From contig CAYYJN010000003.1 in NCBI GenBank assembly GCA_964472275.1, forward strand, positions 1-64,000: 64,000 nucleotides of DNA, given 5' to 3'. Position numbers and translations under genes: made by a program. The stretch comes from JAFDVN01 sp964472275. GTDB lineage: Bacteria > Acidobacteriota > Holophagae > Holophagales > Holophagaceae. The notes beneath the pieces were generated by a model that ran no database searches, had not been told where the DNA came from, and saw only the letters and a list, made by a program, of their open reading frames with translations. The first letter of the stretch is position 1. Each line of letters opens with the position of its first letter. This document shows positions 8,271 through 16,381 of the stretch, piece after piece.

Positions 8271-10184
8271 ATGGAAGAGGCGTCGAAGTACCCGCTCCTG
8301 GACAGCCTCGGCGCGCCCGAGCAGATCCGGCAATTCACGGAGCCCCAGCTGGAGCAGTTGAGCCACGAGGTGCGGCGATTCCTCATTGACTCCATCAGCG
8401 AGACCGGCGGCCACTTCGCCTCCAACCTCGGCACGGTGGAGCTGACCGTCGCGCTCTTCCACGAGTTCGATTTCCGCGCCGATCGCGTCTGCTGGGATGT
8501 GGGCCATCAGGCCTATCCGCACAAGATCCTCACGGGCCGCAAGGACCGCTTCAAGACGCTGCGGCAGCACAATGGCCTGAGCGGCTTCCTCAAGATCGAG
8601 GAGAGCCCGGTCTACGACCACTTCGGCGCGGGCCACGCGAGCACCTCCATCTCCGCCGCGCTGGGCATGGCGAAGGCGCGGGACCTGCAAGGCCACGACC
8701 ACTATTCGGTGGCCGTCATCGGCGACGGCTCCATGACCGCGGGCATGGCCTTCGAGGCCTTGAACCAGGCGGGTTACCTGGAGACGAAGAAATTCCTAGT
8801 GATCCTCAACGACAACGACATGTCCATCAATCCGAATGTCGGCTCGCTGCAGGGCTACCTGAACCAGCTCATGAGCGGCCAGTACTACAACCGCTGGCGC
8901 GACCGCATCGAGCACGCCATCAAGTCCATCCCGCTGGAAGGGGTCTCCAAGCGCGTGGCCAAGGTCGCCAAGTGGAGCGAGGACTCCTTCAAGCGCCTCG
9001 TGGTGCCGGGCCTCCTTTTCGAGGACCTGGGCTTCCGCTACATGGGCCCTGTGAACGGCAACGACGCCGTCGCCACGGCCCACGCGCTGCGCGAGGCCAA
9101 GGAGAAGATGAAGGACGGCCCCGTGCTGCTCCATGTGCAGACGAAGAAGGGCTACGGCTATGAGCCGGCCGTGAAGGATCCCTTGAAGTGGCACGGGGTG
9201 ACGGCTTTCGACGCCGAAGCGGGCGAGATCAAGAAGGCCGCGCCCGCGAGTGCGCCCGCCTACACGAAGGTCTTCGCCGAGGCGCTCATCGAGCTGGCGA
9301 AGAAGGACGAGAAGATCGTCGCCATCACGGCGGCCATGCTGGACGGCACGGGCCTCAACCTCTTCCAGAAGGCGTTCCCCGATCGCACCTTCGATGTGGG
9401 CATCGCCGAGCAGCACGCGGTCACCTTCTCCGCCGGGCTCGCGACTCAGGGCATGCGCCCCGTCTGCGCCATCTACAGCACCTTCCTCCAGCGCGGCTTC
9501 GATCAGGTGGCCCACGATGTGTGCCTCCAGAACCTGCCGGTCACTTTCGCCATGGACCGCGCGGGCATCGTCGGCGCGGACGGCCCCACGCACCACGGCC
9601 TCTACGACATGGCCTACCTGCGCTGCCTGCCCAACATCATCTGCATGGCGCCCAAGGACGAGAACGAGCTGCGCCGCATGTTGATGACGGCCATCTACAG
9701 CAACCAGCCCGCGGCCCTGCGCTACCCCCGCGGCAACGGCTTCGGCGTCGCGCTGGACGAGACCATCACGGCCCTTCCCATCGGCAAGGGCGAGCTGCTG
9801 CGCGAAGGGACGGATCTGGCCGTCCTCGCCTGCGGCACGCTCGTCCACCCGGCCTTGAAGGCGGCCGAGGCGCTCGCGGCGAAGGGCCTCTCCTGCGCCG
9901 TGATCAACGCGCGCTTCATCAAGCCCCTGGACCGCGACCTGATCCTGGAATGGGCGGCCCGCGCCAAGGGCGTCGTCGCCATCGAGGAAGGCGTCGAGAA
10001 GGGCGGCTTCAGCGGCGCCGTCGCCGAGCTGCTGGCGGACGAGGGTGCGGTGAAACCCTTGCTCCGCTTGGCCGTCGCCGACCACATCGTCCACCACGGC
10101 GACCAGAAAAAGCTCCTGGACGAGGAAGGCCTGTCCCAGGCGCGGATCGAGGCGGCCCTGGAAGCCTTCGCGGGCAAGCTCTGA
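8271..10184 (+). CDS. dxs: 1-deoxy-D-xylulose-5-phosphate synthase
   Basis: Dxs condenses pyruvate and glyceraldehyde-3-phosphate with thiamine diphosphate, the entry step of the MEP isoprenoid pathway. Landmarks: SETGGHFASNLGTVELTVALH-type N-terminus, DVGHQAYPHKILTGR, the thiamine motif GDGSMTAGMAFEALNQAG ending in NDN, transketolase middle domain with FDVGIAEQHAVTFSAG, and DGPTHHG. I place the start at ATG 8271, six bases after the ispA stop, giving 637 residues, the usual length. An in-frame ATG at 8190 would add 27 residues and overlap ispA by 76 bases. Neither start has an obvious ribosome site. Confidence 0.96.
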   Translation: MEEASKYPLLDSLGAPEQIRQFTEPQLEQLSHEVRRFLIDSISETGGHFASNLGTVELTVALFHEFDFRADRVCWDVGHQAYPHKILTGRKDRFKTLRQHNGLSGFLKIEESPVYDHFGAGHASTSISAALGMAKARDLQGHDHYSVAVIGDGSMTAGMAFEALNQAGYLETKKFLVILNDNDMSINPNVGSLQGYLNQLMSGQYYNRWRDRIEHAIKSIPLEGVSKRVAKVAKWSEDSFKRLVVPGLLFEDLGFRYMGPVNGNDAVATAHALREAKEKMKDGPVLLHVQTKKGYGYEPAVKDPLKWHGVTAFDAEAGEIKKAAPASAPAYTKVFAEALIELAKKDEKIVAITAAMLDGTGLNLFQKAFPDRTFDVGIAEQHAVTFSAGLATQGMRPVCAIYSTFLQRGFDQVAHDVCLQNLPVTFAMDRAGIVGADGPTHHGLYDMAYLRCLPNIICMAPKDENELRRMLMTAIYSNQPAALRYPRGNGFGVALDETITALPIGKGELLREGTDLAVLACGTLVHPALKAAEALAAKGLSCAVINARFIKPLDRDLILEWAARAKGVVAIEEGVEKGGFSGAVAELLADEGAVKPLLRLAVADHIVHHGDQKKLLDEEGLSQARIEAALEAFAGKL

Positions 10185-10278
10185 GCTTTTCCCGAGGCCT
10201 GACTCCGGGAAGCCTTGCACGGAGCCGCGCGGGGTCCTAGGGTTTTACAAACGCCCCTTTCCAGCAAAGAGGTCCGCC

Positions 10279-11187
10279 GTGCAGCTCTCCCCTTTCCGGG
10301 CCCTCGTCTCCATCACGCTCCTCGCGGGCGCACTCCCGGTCGCCGCCCAGTCTTTCGACGCCGCCACCCAGGCGCGGGGGTGGGCGCATCAGGATCGGGA
10401 CTTCTCCTTCACCTTCTTCGATCCCGCCACCCGCTCCCTCATCACCTGGGACAAGGGCTTCGGCGTGATGAACACCCTGAGCCTCGCCAAGCTCAAGGAC
10501 CAGCCGTCCCTGTGGCTCATGGACCGCTACAACAACGCCTGGGTCGTGAGCGGGGACACGCTCTACTTCATCACCAAGGACGGCAAGGTGGACAAGAAGG
10601 ACCGCCTCCCCGCCGAGGTGGCGGATGTGGCCTGGGACAGCCAGTCCGGATTCGTCTTCATCTACAAGACCACCACGCCCTACCTGGAGATGCGCGACAT
10701 CAAGGATGGGGGCGTGATGTGGAGCCACGGGCAGAAGCCGAAGAAGGGCGAAGGCGTGAGCAACGCCCTCTACCGGGTCTGCATGAAGGTGCTTCCGGGC
10801 GGCGATAGCCAGGTCCTCTTCACGGATGGCCCGAGCCTCGATCTCACCGCGCTCTCGGGCAAGAACGGCGATCCCTTGGTGCGGACCGCGTTCAAGCTCA
10901 ATGGCCAACCGGCGCCCACCCTCGACTTCACCAAGTCCGAGCCCGGACCGCTCTGCCCCTTGTTCGGCAAGGAGGCGATCTACGCCGCGGTGGATTCCGC
11001 CACCCTGCCCGCCGGGGCCGCGCCGGGTCTGAATGGCCTGCTGCTCGCCAAGCTGGACATGACCAGCAGCGCGATGATCTTCGAGCCCACAGGCCTCACC
11101 CCGGACAACCGCTTCATCGGCGTGGTGGATGGCCAGGCCGTCTTCGTCAAACCGACGGGAGGCCTCGCCTTCGTCGGCGTGAAGTAA
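10279..11187 (+). CDS. secreted protein of unknown function
   Basis: The start is GTG 10279 with AGAGG about seven bases upstream. A signal peptide is clear (hydrophobic VSITLLAGALPVAAQ, cleavage after AQ). The 280-residue mature part has recurring short motifs of aromatic-rich strands (SFTFFDPATRSLITWDKG, LYFITKDGKV, GFVFIYKTTTPYLEM), which suggests a beta-propeller or beta-rich fold. I do not recognise the family. It stands alone between dxs and a convergent 5'-nucleotidase gene. Confidence 0.65.
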   Translation: MQLSPFRALVSITLLAGALPVAAQSFDAATQARGWAHQDRDFSFTFFDPATRSLITWDKGFGVMNTLSLAKLKDQPSLWLMDRYNNAWVVSGDTLYFITKDGKVDKKDRLPAEVADVAWDSQSGFVFIYKTTTPYLEMRDIKDGGVMWSHGQKPKKGEGVSNALYRVCMKVLPGGDSQVLFTDGPSLDLTALSGKNGDPLVRTAFKLNGQPAPTLDFTKSEPGPLCPLFGKEAIYAAVDSATLPAGAAPGLNGLLLAKLDMTSSAMIFEPTGLTPDNRFIGVVDGQAVFVKPTGGLAFVGVK

Positions 11188-11211
11188 GGGCTTACGGATA
11201 AGCCCTGAGCC

Positions 11212-12864
11212 TCACTTCTCCAAATTGAGGACGCGCTCGCGGTCGAGGTAGGGGATCGTGCGCCAGTTGGAGTCCACGGAGATGGACAGGTCCGGGTGTG
11301 CGATGACATAGGCGAGGAGCAGGTTCCTCAAGCTCAGCTTCGAGATGGAGAGCGGCCCGCCGGAGAAGCCCATGGCTTCCAGATAGCCGCCCCCGCCGCG
11401 CAGGCGGTAGGTGGTGAGCGCGAGGCTGAAGGTCTGGTCCGGTTTCACGGGCTGGCCGCCGACGCGGAGATCCTCGACCCGCTCGCCCACGGGCTTGCCC
11501 AGGTCCAACGCGTAGGTCGCGCCATCCACCATGTCGTAGTCGTAGCCCGGGATGTCCGGATTGAAGAGCTCCGGCTGCCAGCTGTAGGTGAAGTAGCGGG
11601 CCGCGTGCTCCAGGTAGGCTTTCAGCTGCGCGCCGGTCACCTGGATGACCGCCACATGGTCTTCGAAGGGCTCCAGCGCGTAGAACTGGCGCACATTGGT
11701 GGCGCCCTTGGGGATGAAGATCCGCGTGCTGTTGCAGGAGGCGGCGGCGAGCTGCGCGCCCGTCGCCTGACGCATGACCGTCTGGATCAACTGCACCAGC
11801 GGCGAATCCTCGATGCGCGCCCATCGCCCATCCAAATCGGTTTCGAGATTGGTGGCGAGGGTGTCCAGGTAGCGATCCGTGAGTGCGCGCAGGTTCGCCG
11901 TGAGGGACAGCACCTCCGGATCCGCGGGCGTGGCGTCCACGGGTTTGACGAGGGCAGGCTGGCTGGCTACGACCATCCACCGGCCGCTCGCTTTGCGCAC
12001 GGTGAGGTCGAGGATCGCCAGGGCGCGGCCCCAGTGGTCCGCCTGGAGGATGGGCACGCCCTTGTGGGTCGTCGCCAGCGGCACATGGGTGTGGCCGGTG
12101 AAGATGGCGTCAATGCCCGGCACCTGGTCCGCGAGGCGCAGGGCGGCGTTCTCGTCTCCCACGCGGCCATCCACTTTGCCAAGCCCGGAATGCATGGCGA
12201 CGAGGACCAGATCCACCTTCTCCTTGGCGCGAAGGGTCGGAATGATCGTCTTGGCCGTGGCGACGATGTCCTCGAAGCGCAGCCCCTGATAGTTGGCAGG
12301 TTCCTCCCAGGTGGGCACCCAGGGCGTCGTGAAGCCGACGATGGCGACGCTCAGCGGGCCGACCTTGACCACCACATAGGGCTTGAAGGCCGGGCGCCCC
12401 GTGCGGGCATCCAGCGTGTTGGCGGAGAGGAAGGGGAACTTCGCTTCCTTTTCTGTCGCGCGCAGGTTGGGCAGGCCGAAGTTGTACTCGTGATTGCCCA
12501 CGGCCATGGCCGAATAGCCCAGCGCGTTCATGATGGCGATGGCCGGTTCCGGCAGCTCGGGGTGCAGTACGGTGTGGACATAGTCCAGGGGCTCGCCCTG
12601 GATCTCGTCGCCGCTATCCAGCAACAGCGTGTTCGGGTGGCCTTCCTTCGCCTGGCGGATGAGCGTCGCCAGCTTGGCCCAGCCCTGGTTCTCCGGGCGG
12701 AGGGTGAAGGTGTCCTGGGGCATCACATGGCCATGCACATCCGTGGTGGACAGGATGCGAAGGGTGGTCTCCGTCACCGGCGCGGAGGATGGAGCCTGGG
12801 CCAACAGCCCCGCGGACGCGATCCCGAAGAGGATCCCCCGTGCCAGGAGCCGCGCCTTCAGCAT
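11212..12864 (-). CDS. periplasmic 5'-nucleotidase / 2',3'-cyclic phosphodiesterase family
   Basis: This 550-residue exported protein (signal peptide ending GLLAQA) has the two-domain UshA/CpdB architecture. The N-terminal metallophosphoesterase has STTDVHGH, LLLDSGDEIQGEP, AVGNHEYNFG and the metal-binding FTGHTHVP. The C-terminal nucleotidase domain holds AASCNSTRIFIPKG and the substrate-stacking YSWQPELFNPDIPGYDYD region. Such enzymes hydrolyse extracellular nucleotides or cyclic nucleotides for phosphate and nucleoside salvage. The sequence alone does not separate UshA from CpdB activity. Confidence 0.9.
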   Translation of the reverse strand: MLKARLLARGILFGIASAGLLAQAPSSAPVTETTLRILSTTDVHGHVMPQDTFTLRPENQGWAKLATLIRQAKEGHPNTLLLDSGDEIQGEPLDYVHTVLHPELPEPAIAIMNALGYSAMAVGNHEYNFGLPNLRATEKEAKFPFLSANTLDARTGRPAFKPYVVVKVGPLSVAIVGFTTPWVPTWEEPANYQGLRFEDIVATAKTIIPTLRAKEKVDLVLVAMHSGLGKVDGRVGDENAALRLADQVPGIDAIFTGHTHVPLATTHKGVPILQADHWGRALAILDLTVRKASGRWMVVASQPALVKPVDATPADPEVLSLTANLRALTDRYLDTLATNLETDLDGRWARIEDSPLVQLIQTVMRQATGAQLAAASCNSTRIFIPKGATNVRQFYALEPFEDHVAVIQVTGAQLKAYLEHAARYFTYSWQPELFNPDIPGYDYDMVDGATYALDLGKPVGERVEDLRVGGQPVKPDQTFSLALTTYRLRGGGGYLEAMGFSGGPLSISKLSLRNLLLAYVIAHPDLSISVDSNWRTIPYLDRERVLNLEK

Positions 12865-12971
12865 TCAAACCCCCTGTTTCTTGGACCTAAACCGCGGCTT
12901 GGAGCCGCACCCCTTCGACGATACACTTAACCCTTCGACTCCGGCCCTCGCCCTTTCCTTTTGGAGCACCC

Positions 12972-13436
12972 ATGCAAGAAGTCCAGATCAAGGCCCCCAA
13001 GCACGAATTCACCCTGTTGTGCGACGACATCCGCCAGGAGATGGGCGGCAAGACCTCCCTCATGGGCCTCTACGACCACCACATCGTCGTGCCCCAGGTG
13101 CCCTTCAGCCTGCCCAAGGTGTGCTTCTACACCCGCTTCTCGCGCATGGACGGCGCCTTCAAGTTCAGCTTCTCCATCGCGTCCCCCAACGGCGACCGCA
13201 AGGATGTCATCAAGGATTCCGAGGTCGGCATTCCCGAAGGCGCCAAGGAAGGCACCTTCAATGTCATCGCCGCCCCCTTCGAAGTGGCCGCCGAGGGCGT
13301 CTACGAAGTGATCATCGGCCTCACCAAGGGCGCCGACCGCTTCGAGTACATCTATAAGTTCGCCATCTCCGACGCGCGCCGCCTCCAGGCCGAATACGAG
13401 AAGGCCATGGCCGGCCAGGGCCAGGGCGCGAACTAA
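12972..13436 (+). CDS. DUF6941-like protein
   Basis: This 154-residue cytoplasmic protein has no signal peptide and begins with a predicted beta-sandwich (EFTLLCDDIRQEMGGKTSLMGLYDHHIVV, then PFSLPKVCFYTRFSRMDG). That pattern matches my recollection of DUF6941 proteins; this needs a profile search. The C-terminus is a short helix ending in GQGQGAN. It is preceded by a ribosome site (TTGGAGCACCC) and followed by a terminator, so it forms its own transcript. Confidence 0.65.
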   Translation: MQEVQIKAPKHEFTLLCDDIRQEMGGKTSLMGLYDHHIVVPQVPFSLPKVCFYTRFSRMDGAFKFSFSIASPNGDRKDVIKDSEVGIPEGAKEGTFNVIAAPFEVAAEGVYEVIIGLTKGADRFEYIYKFAISDARRLQAEYEKAMAGQGQGAN

Positions 13437-13454
13437 GGTTCTCTGAGGTTTCAT

Positions 13455-13487
13455 CGAAGGGTGCCCCCGCGGCGCCCTTCGTGTTTT
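13455..13487 (+). terminator. intrinsic terminator
   Basis: The stem CGAAGGGTGCC/GGCGCCCTTCG (one T-G wobble) with a five-base loop is followed by TGTTTT, 18 bases after the stop of the DUF6941-like gene. Confidence 0.85.
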
Positions 13488-13518
13488 GGGAGCCGGAAGC
13501 CGGTAGCCTGAAACCGTG

Positions 13519-14517
13519 ATGGACCGCTATTCCAAGCAGCGCATCTTTCTCGGAGCGGAGCGCGACGCGCGCCTGCGCGCCGCGCGCGTGGCCATCGTGG
13601 GCCTCGGCGCCACGGGCTCGGTGATCGCCTCCTGGCTCGCCCGCGCGGGCGTGGGCCATCTCACGCTCCTGGACCGCGACCTCGTCGAGCGCTCCAACCT
13701 CCAGCGCCAGATCCTCTACGGCGAACCGGATGTGGGAATGCTCAAGGCCGAGGCCGCCGCGGGGCGGTTGCGGGACGCGAATCCCGAAGTGAAGCTTCAG
13801 CCCCTCGTCGCCGACCTCACCAGCGGCAACGCGCGCGAGCTGCTGGTCGGATACGACCTGATCTGCGATGGCACGGACAACTTCGAGGCCCGCTTCCTCA
13901 TCAACGACCTGTCCATCGAGACCGGCACGCCGTGGATCTACACCGGCGCCATCGGCGCGGAAGCCGTCATCTGGCCCATCCATCCGCCGCGCACCGCCTG
14001 CTTGCGTTGTCTCATCGAGGAACCGCCTTCCAGCGGCGATGTGGACACCTGCGATAGCGCGGGCGTGCTCGGTCCCGCGGTGGGCGTGGCCGGGAGCTGG
14101 GCGGCGCTGGAGGCGATCAAGATCCTCTGCGGCGAGGCGCCGCACGCCGAGCTCGCCCGCTTCGATCTCTGGAACGGCGAGCGCCAGTTCCTCAAGCCGC
14201 CGAAGTCGCGCTGCCGCTTCTGCACGGAGAAGATCACCGAATTCCTCGACGAGCGTTGGACGCTTCGCGCCTCCGCCCTCTGCGGCCTCGAAGGTGTGCA
14301 GATCCGCGTGAACCCGCCGGGGCGGCTTCCGCTCGAAGCCTTGCAGCCTCGCCTGGAGCAGCGGACCGGCAAGCCGTGGAAACGCTCCGACCTCGCGCTC
14401 AAAGGCGAAGACGGCGAGAACCGCGTGACGCTCTTCCGCGATGGCCGCGCCCTCATCCATGGCCCCATGACGCCCGAACGCGCGCGGAGCTGGTACGCGG
14501 AGGTGATCGGATCATGA
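13519..14517 (+). CDS. ThiF/MoeB/HesA-family adenylyltransferase
   Basis: This 332-residue E1-like enzyme has a Rossmann nucleotide site VAIVGLGATGSVIASWLARAG, the arginine-finger segment RSNLQRQILY, the adenylation aspartate in CDGTDNFEARFLIND, and zinc-binding cysteine pairs (CLRC and CRFC). These enzymes adenylate the C-terminal Gly-Gly of ThiS or MoaD. It differs from canonical MoeB in an additional C-terminal region of about 75 residues after CTEKITEF. Its role in thiamine or molybdopterin synthesis is not shown, but thiC and moaA lie elsewhere in the window. Its stop overlaps by four bases (ATGA) the start of the truncated rdgB stub, so the stub occupies the original next-gene position of this operon. 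Confidence 0.85.
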   Translation: MDRYSKQRIFLGAERDARLRAARVAIVGLGATGSVIASWLARAGVGHLTLLDRDLVERSNLQRQILYGEPDVGMLKAEAAAGRLRDANPEVKLQPLVADLTSGNARELLVGYDLICDGTDNFEARFLINDLSIETGTPWIYTGAIGAEAVIWPIHPPRTACLRCLIEEPPSSGDVDTCDSAGVLGPAVGVAGSWAALEAIKILCGEAPHAELARFDLWNGERQFLKPPKSRCRFCTEKITEFLDERWTLRASALCGLEGVQIRVNPPGRLPLEALQPRLEQRTGKPWKRSDLALKGEDGENRVTLFRDGRALIHGPMTPERARSWYAEVIGS

Positions 14518-14714
14518 AGCTCCTCCTCGCCACGCGCAACCAAGGCAAGCTCCGTGAATTCACCGCGCTGCTGCCGGGCGTCGCGTTCGTGCCGTGGCCC
14601 GGGGAAGCGCCGGAGCTGCCCGAAACCGGCGCCTTCTTCTCGGTATCGCCTTTGGCGATACGCGAGACCTCTGAATCCATCCTTCGGCTCCGACCCATCG
14701 GCCTGGTTTCTTGA
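14514..14714 (+). pseudogene. truncated rdgB 5' stub joined to a palindromic element
   Basis: The ORF encodes 66 residues. Residues 1-42 match the N-terminus of the intact rdgB that starts 214 bases downstream, at 29 of 42 positions, including ATxNxGKL, EF and LPETGAFF. After residue 42 the reading runs into the 38-bp palindromic element (SVSPLAIRETS) and an unrelated tail, ending at TGA 14712. Of the 29 identical residues, 14 are encoded by different synonymous codons, so this is not a recent copy. The stub keeps an ATGA overlap with the gene upstream. It cannot be an active RdgB, but may still be translated as a leader. Confidence 0.85.
14635..14672 (+). repeat. 38-bp palindromic element, copy A
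   Basis: The hairpin at 14638-14667 has arms TCTCGGTATCGCC and GGCGATAC-G-CGAGA: 13 paired bases, a three-base loop TTT and one bulged G. The block from TCTTCTCGG to GACCTCT is 36 of 38 bases identical to 52070-52107. The two differences are in the loop. It is read in frame as FSVSPLAIRETS at the end of the rdgB stub. Confidence 0.92.
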
Positions 14715-14727
14715 TGGAAGACGCGCC

Positions 14728-15312
14728 ATGAAGCTCTTGCTCGCGACCGGCAACCCAGGGAAGCTGGCGGAATTTCGCCAGCTTCTCACCGGCATAAGTC
14801 TCATTCCCTGGCCGGAGGGCGCGCCTTCACTTCCCGAGACGGGCGCCTTCTTCGCCGACAACGCGCTGCAGAAGGTGGAAGGCGCGCTCCGTTGGTGGAA
14901 GACGAACCGCGCCGAGGCTCTGGACGGCGTCCTCGCGGACGATTCGGGCCTGTGCGTGGACGCGCTGTGGGGCGGCCCGGGCGTGCTCAGCGCGCGCTTC
15001 GCGCCGGAACTGGACTACGGCGCGAAGAACCGCCGACTCCTATCGCTGTTGCCCGACGGCGCGGCCCGCGGCGCGCGCTTCGTCTGCGTCCTCGCCTTCG
15101 CGCCCATGGAGGGCGGAGCCTTCACCGTGAGCGGATCGGTGGAAGGCGTTCTCGCGCCTGAACCGCGCGGCGGAAACGGCTTCGGCTACGATCCGATCTT
15201 CATCCCGGAGGGTCATGCGCGGACCTTTGGAGAGCTGCCCGCCGAGGCGAAGCAGAACCTCAGCCACCGCGCCCGCGCCTGCGCGGCCCTGAGGGCGAGG
15301 CTGGGCATTTGA
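14728..15312 (+). CDS. rdgB: dITP/XTP pyrophosphatase (RdgB/HAM1)
   Basis: This is the complete gene (194 residues, normal length). RdgB removes non-canonical purine triphosphates (dITP, XTP) from the nucleotide pool. Motifs: LLATGNPGKLAEF at the start, ADDSGLCVDAL, GVLSARFAPELDYGAKN, VSGSVEGVL, and the C-terminal GFGYDPIFIPEGHARTFGEL. It starts at ATG 14728, after a short linker behind the palindromic element. The true start lacks a convincing ribosome site, so translation may depend on coupling with the upstream stub, which ends 13 bases before it. Confidence 0.95.
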   Translation: MKLLLATGNPGKLAEFRQLLTGISLIPWPEGAPSLPETGAFFADNALQKVEGALRWWKTNRAEALDGVLADDSGLCVDALWGGPGVLSARFAPELDYGAKNRRLLSLLPDGAARGARFVCVLAFAPMEGGAFTVSGSVEGVLAPEPRGGNGFGYDPIFIPEGHARTFGELPAEAKQNLSHRARACAALRARLGI

Positions 15313-15343
15313 CGGCCCGGCTTCCCCTTGCGAGGCTCGAAGG

Positions 15344-16381
15344 ATGCGCCTTCCGATCCTGTCCCGCCTCGACCCCGCTCTGCCGCCGCGAATCCAAGCC
15401 CATCTCGATGATTTGACGAAGCCGGTGGGCAGCTTAGGCCGCCTCGAAACACTCGGCCTTCGCCTCGCCCACATCGCGGGCACGGCGACGCCGCCGGATC
15501 CGGAGGCCTTCCTGCTCACCTTCGCGGGGGATCACGGCATCGCGAAGCACGGGGTTTCCGCCTATCCCGCCGAAGTGACGCCGCAGATGGTGGCCAACAT
15601 CGCCGCGGGCGGCGCCGCCAGCTCCGTGCTCTGCCGCGCGCACCGCATCACACATCGCGTCGTGGATGTGGGTGTGGCCGTGCCCTGCCCCTTCCCCGGC
15701 GTGAGCCAGCGCAAGGTCGTGAGCGGCACGGGAGATCCGCTGACCGGCCCAGCCATGACGCGCGCCGAAGCCGAAGCCTGCCTCCAAGCCGGAATGGATG
15801 AGGTCGTGGATCTCTCCGCGCCTCCTTTCGCCCTTCTCTGCCTTGGTGAAATGGGCATCGGCAATTCCGCCGTGGCCGCCTTGCTGGCCTGCGTTTTCGG
15901 CGGGCTCACGCCGGAAGAGGCTGTCGGCCCCGGAACCGGTGTCGCCGGTGAAGCGTTGAAGAAAAAGATCGCGACCGTGCGCCGCGTGTTGGAAGCGCGG
16001 AAACCGGATGCCACCGATCCCATCGGCGCGCTCGCGGCGGTGGGCGGCGCGGAATTCGGCGCCATGGCTGGGGCGATGCTCGCGGGCGCGGCGCGGGGTT
16101 GGGCCGTCGTGGTGGATGGCTACATCGCGGGCGCGGCGGCGCTGGTGGCCCTCGCCCTCGAACCCGCGCTCGCGGACTTCCTCATCTGGTCCCACCGCAG
16201 CGCCGAACCCGGCGCGGCGCGGATGCTGGATCGCCTCGGCATCGAACCCGTGCTGGACTTGGGCCTGCGCCTGGGTGAAGGCACGGGCGCGGCTCTGGCC
16301 GTGCCCATCCTGCGCTCCGCCTGCGCCGTGATGCGCGAGATGGCGACCTTCTCCTCCGCGGGCGTGAGCGGCAAAGCGTGA
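15344..16381 (+). CDS. cobT: nicotinate-nucleotide--dimethylbenzimidazole phosphoribosyltransferase
   Basis: CobT makes alpha-ribazole phosphate from a lower-ligand base for cobamide assembly. The 345-residue protein shows the family pattern LTKPVGSLGRLE, FAGDHGI, GVSAYPAEVTPQMV, GGAAS, LGEMGIGN, VDGYIAGAAA and the C-terminal HRSAEPGAARML with LGEGTGAALA, where the conserved Glu acts in catalysis. It is followed by cobS and cobC with overlapping starts, forming the lower-ligand arm of the corrinoid region. Confidence 0.96.
   Translation: MRLPILSRLDPALPPRIQAHLDDLTKPVGSLGRLETLGLRLAHIAGTATPPDPEAFLLTFAGDHGIAKHGVSAYPAEVTPQMVANIAAGGAASSVLCRAHRITHRVVDVGVAVPCPFPGVSQRKVVSGTGDPLTGPAMTRAEAEACLQAGMDEVVDLSAPPFALLCLGEMGIGNSAVAALLACVFGGLTPEEAVGPGTGVAGEALKKKIATVRRVLEARKPDATDPIGALAAVGGAEFGAMAGAMLAGAARGWAVVVDGYIAGAAALVALALEPALADFLIWSHRSAEPGAARMLDRLGIEPVLDLGLRLGEGTGAALAVPILRSACAVMREMATFSSAGVSGKA

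Noticed and set aside
10185..10278. Terminator after dxs
   Set aside because: A weak TTCCCG...CGGGAA pairing exists, but there is no run of T after it.
11296..12930. 544-residue plus-strand open frame over the 5'-nucleotidase
   Set aside because: The minus-strand gene has a signal peptide and all family motifs; the plus frame has none.
13488..13518. GGAGCCGGAAGCCGGTAGCC near the ThiF start as a repeat
   Set aside because: Only a short GC-rich direct repeat; no second copy seen and no hairpin of useful size.
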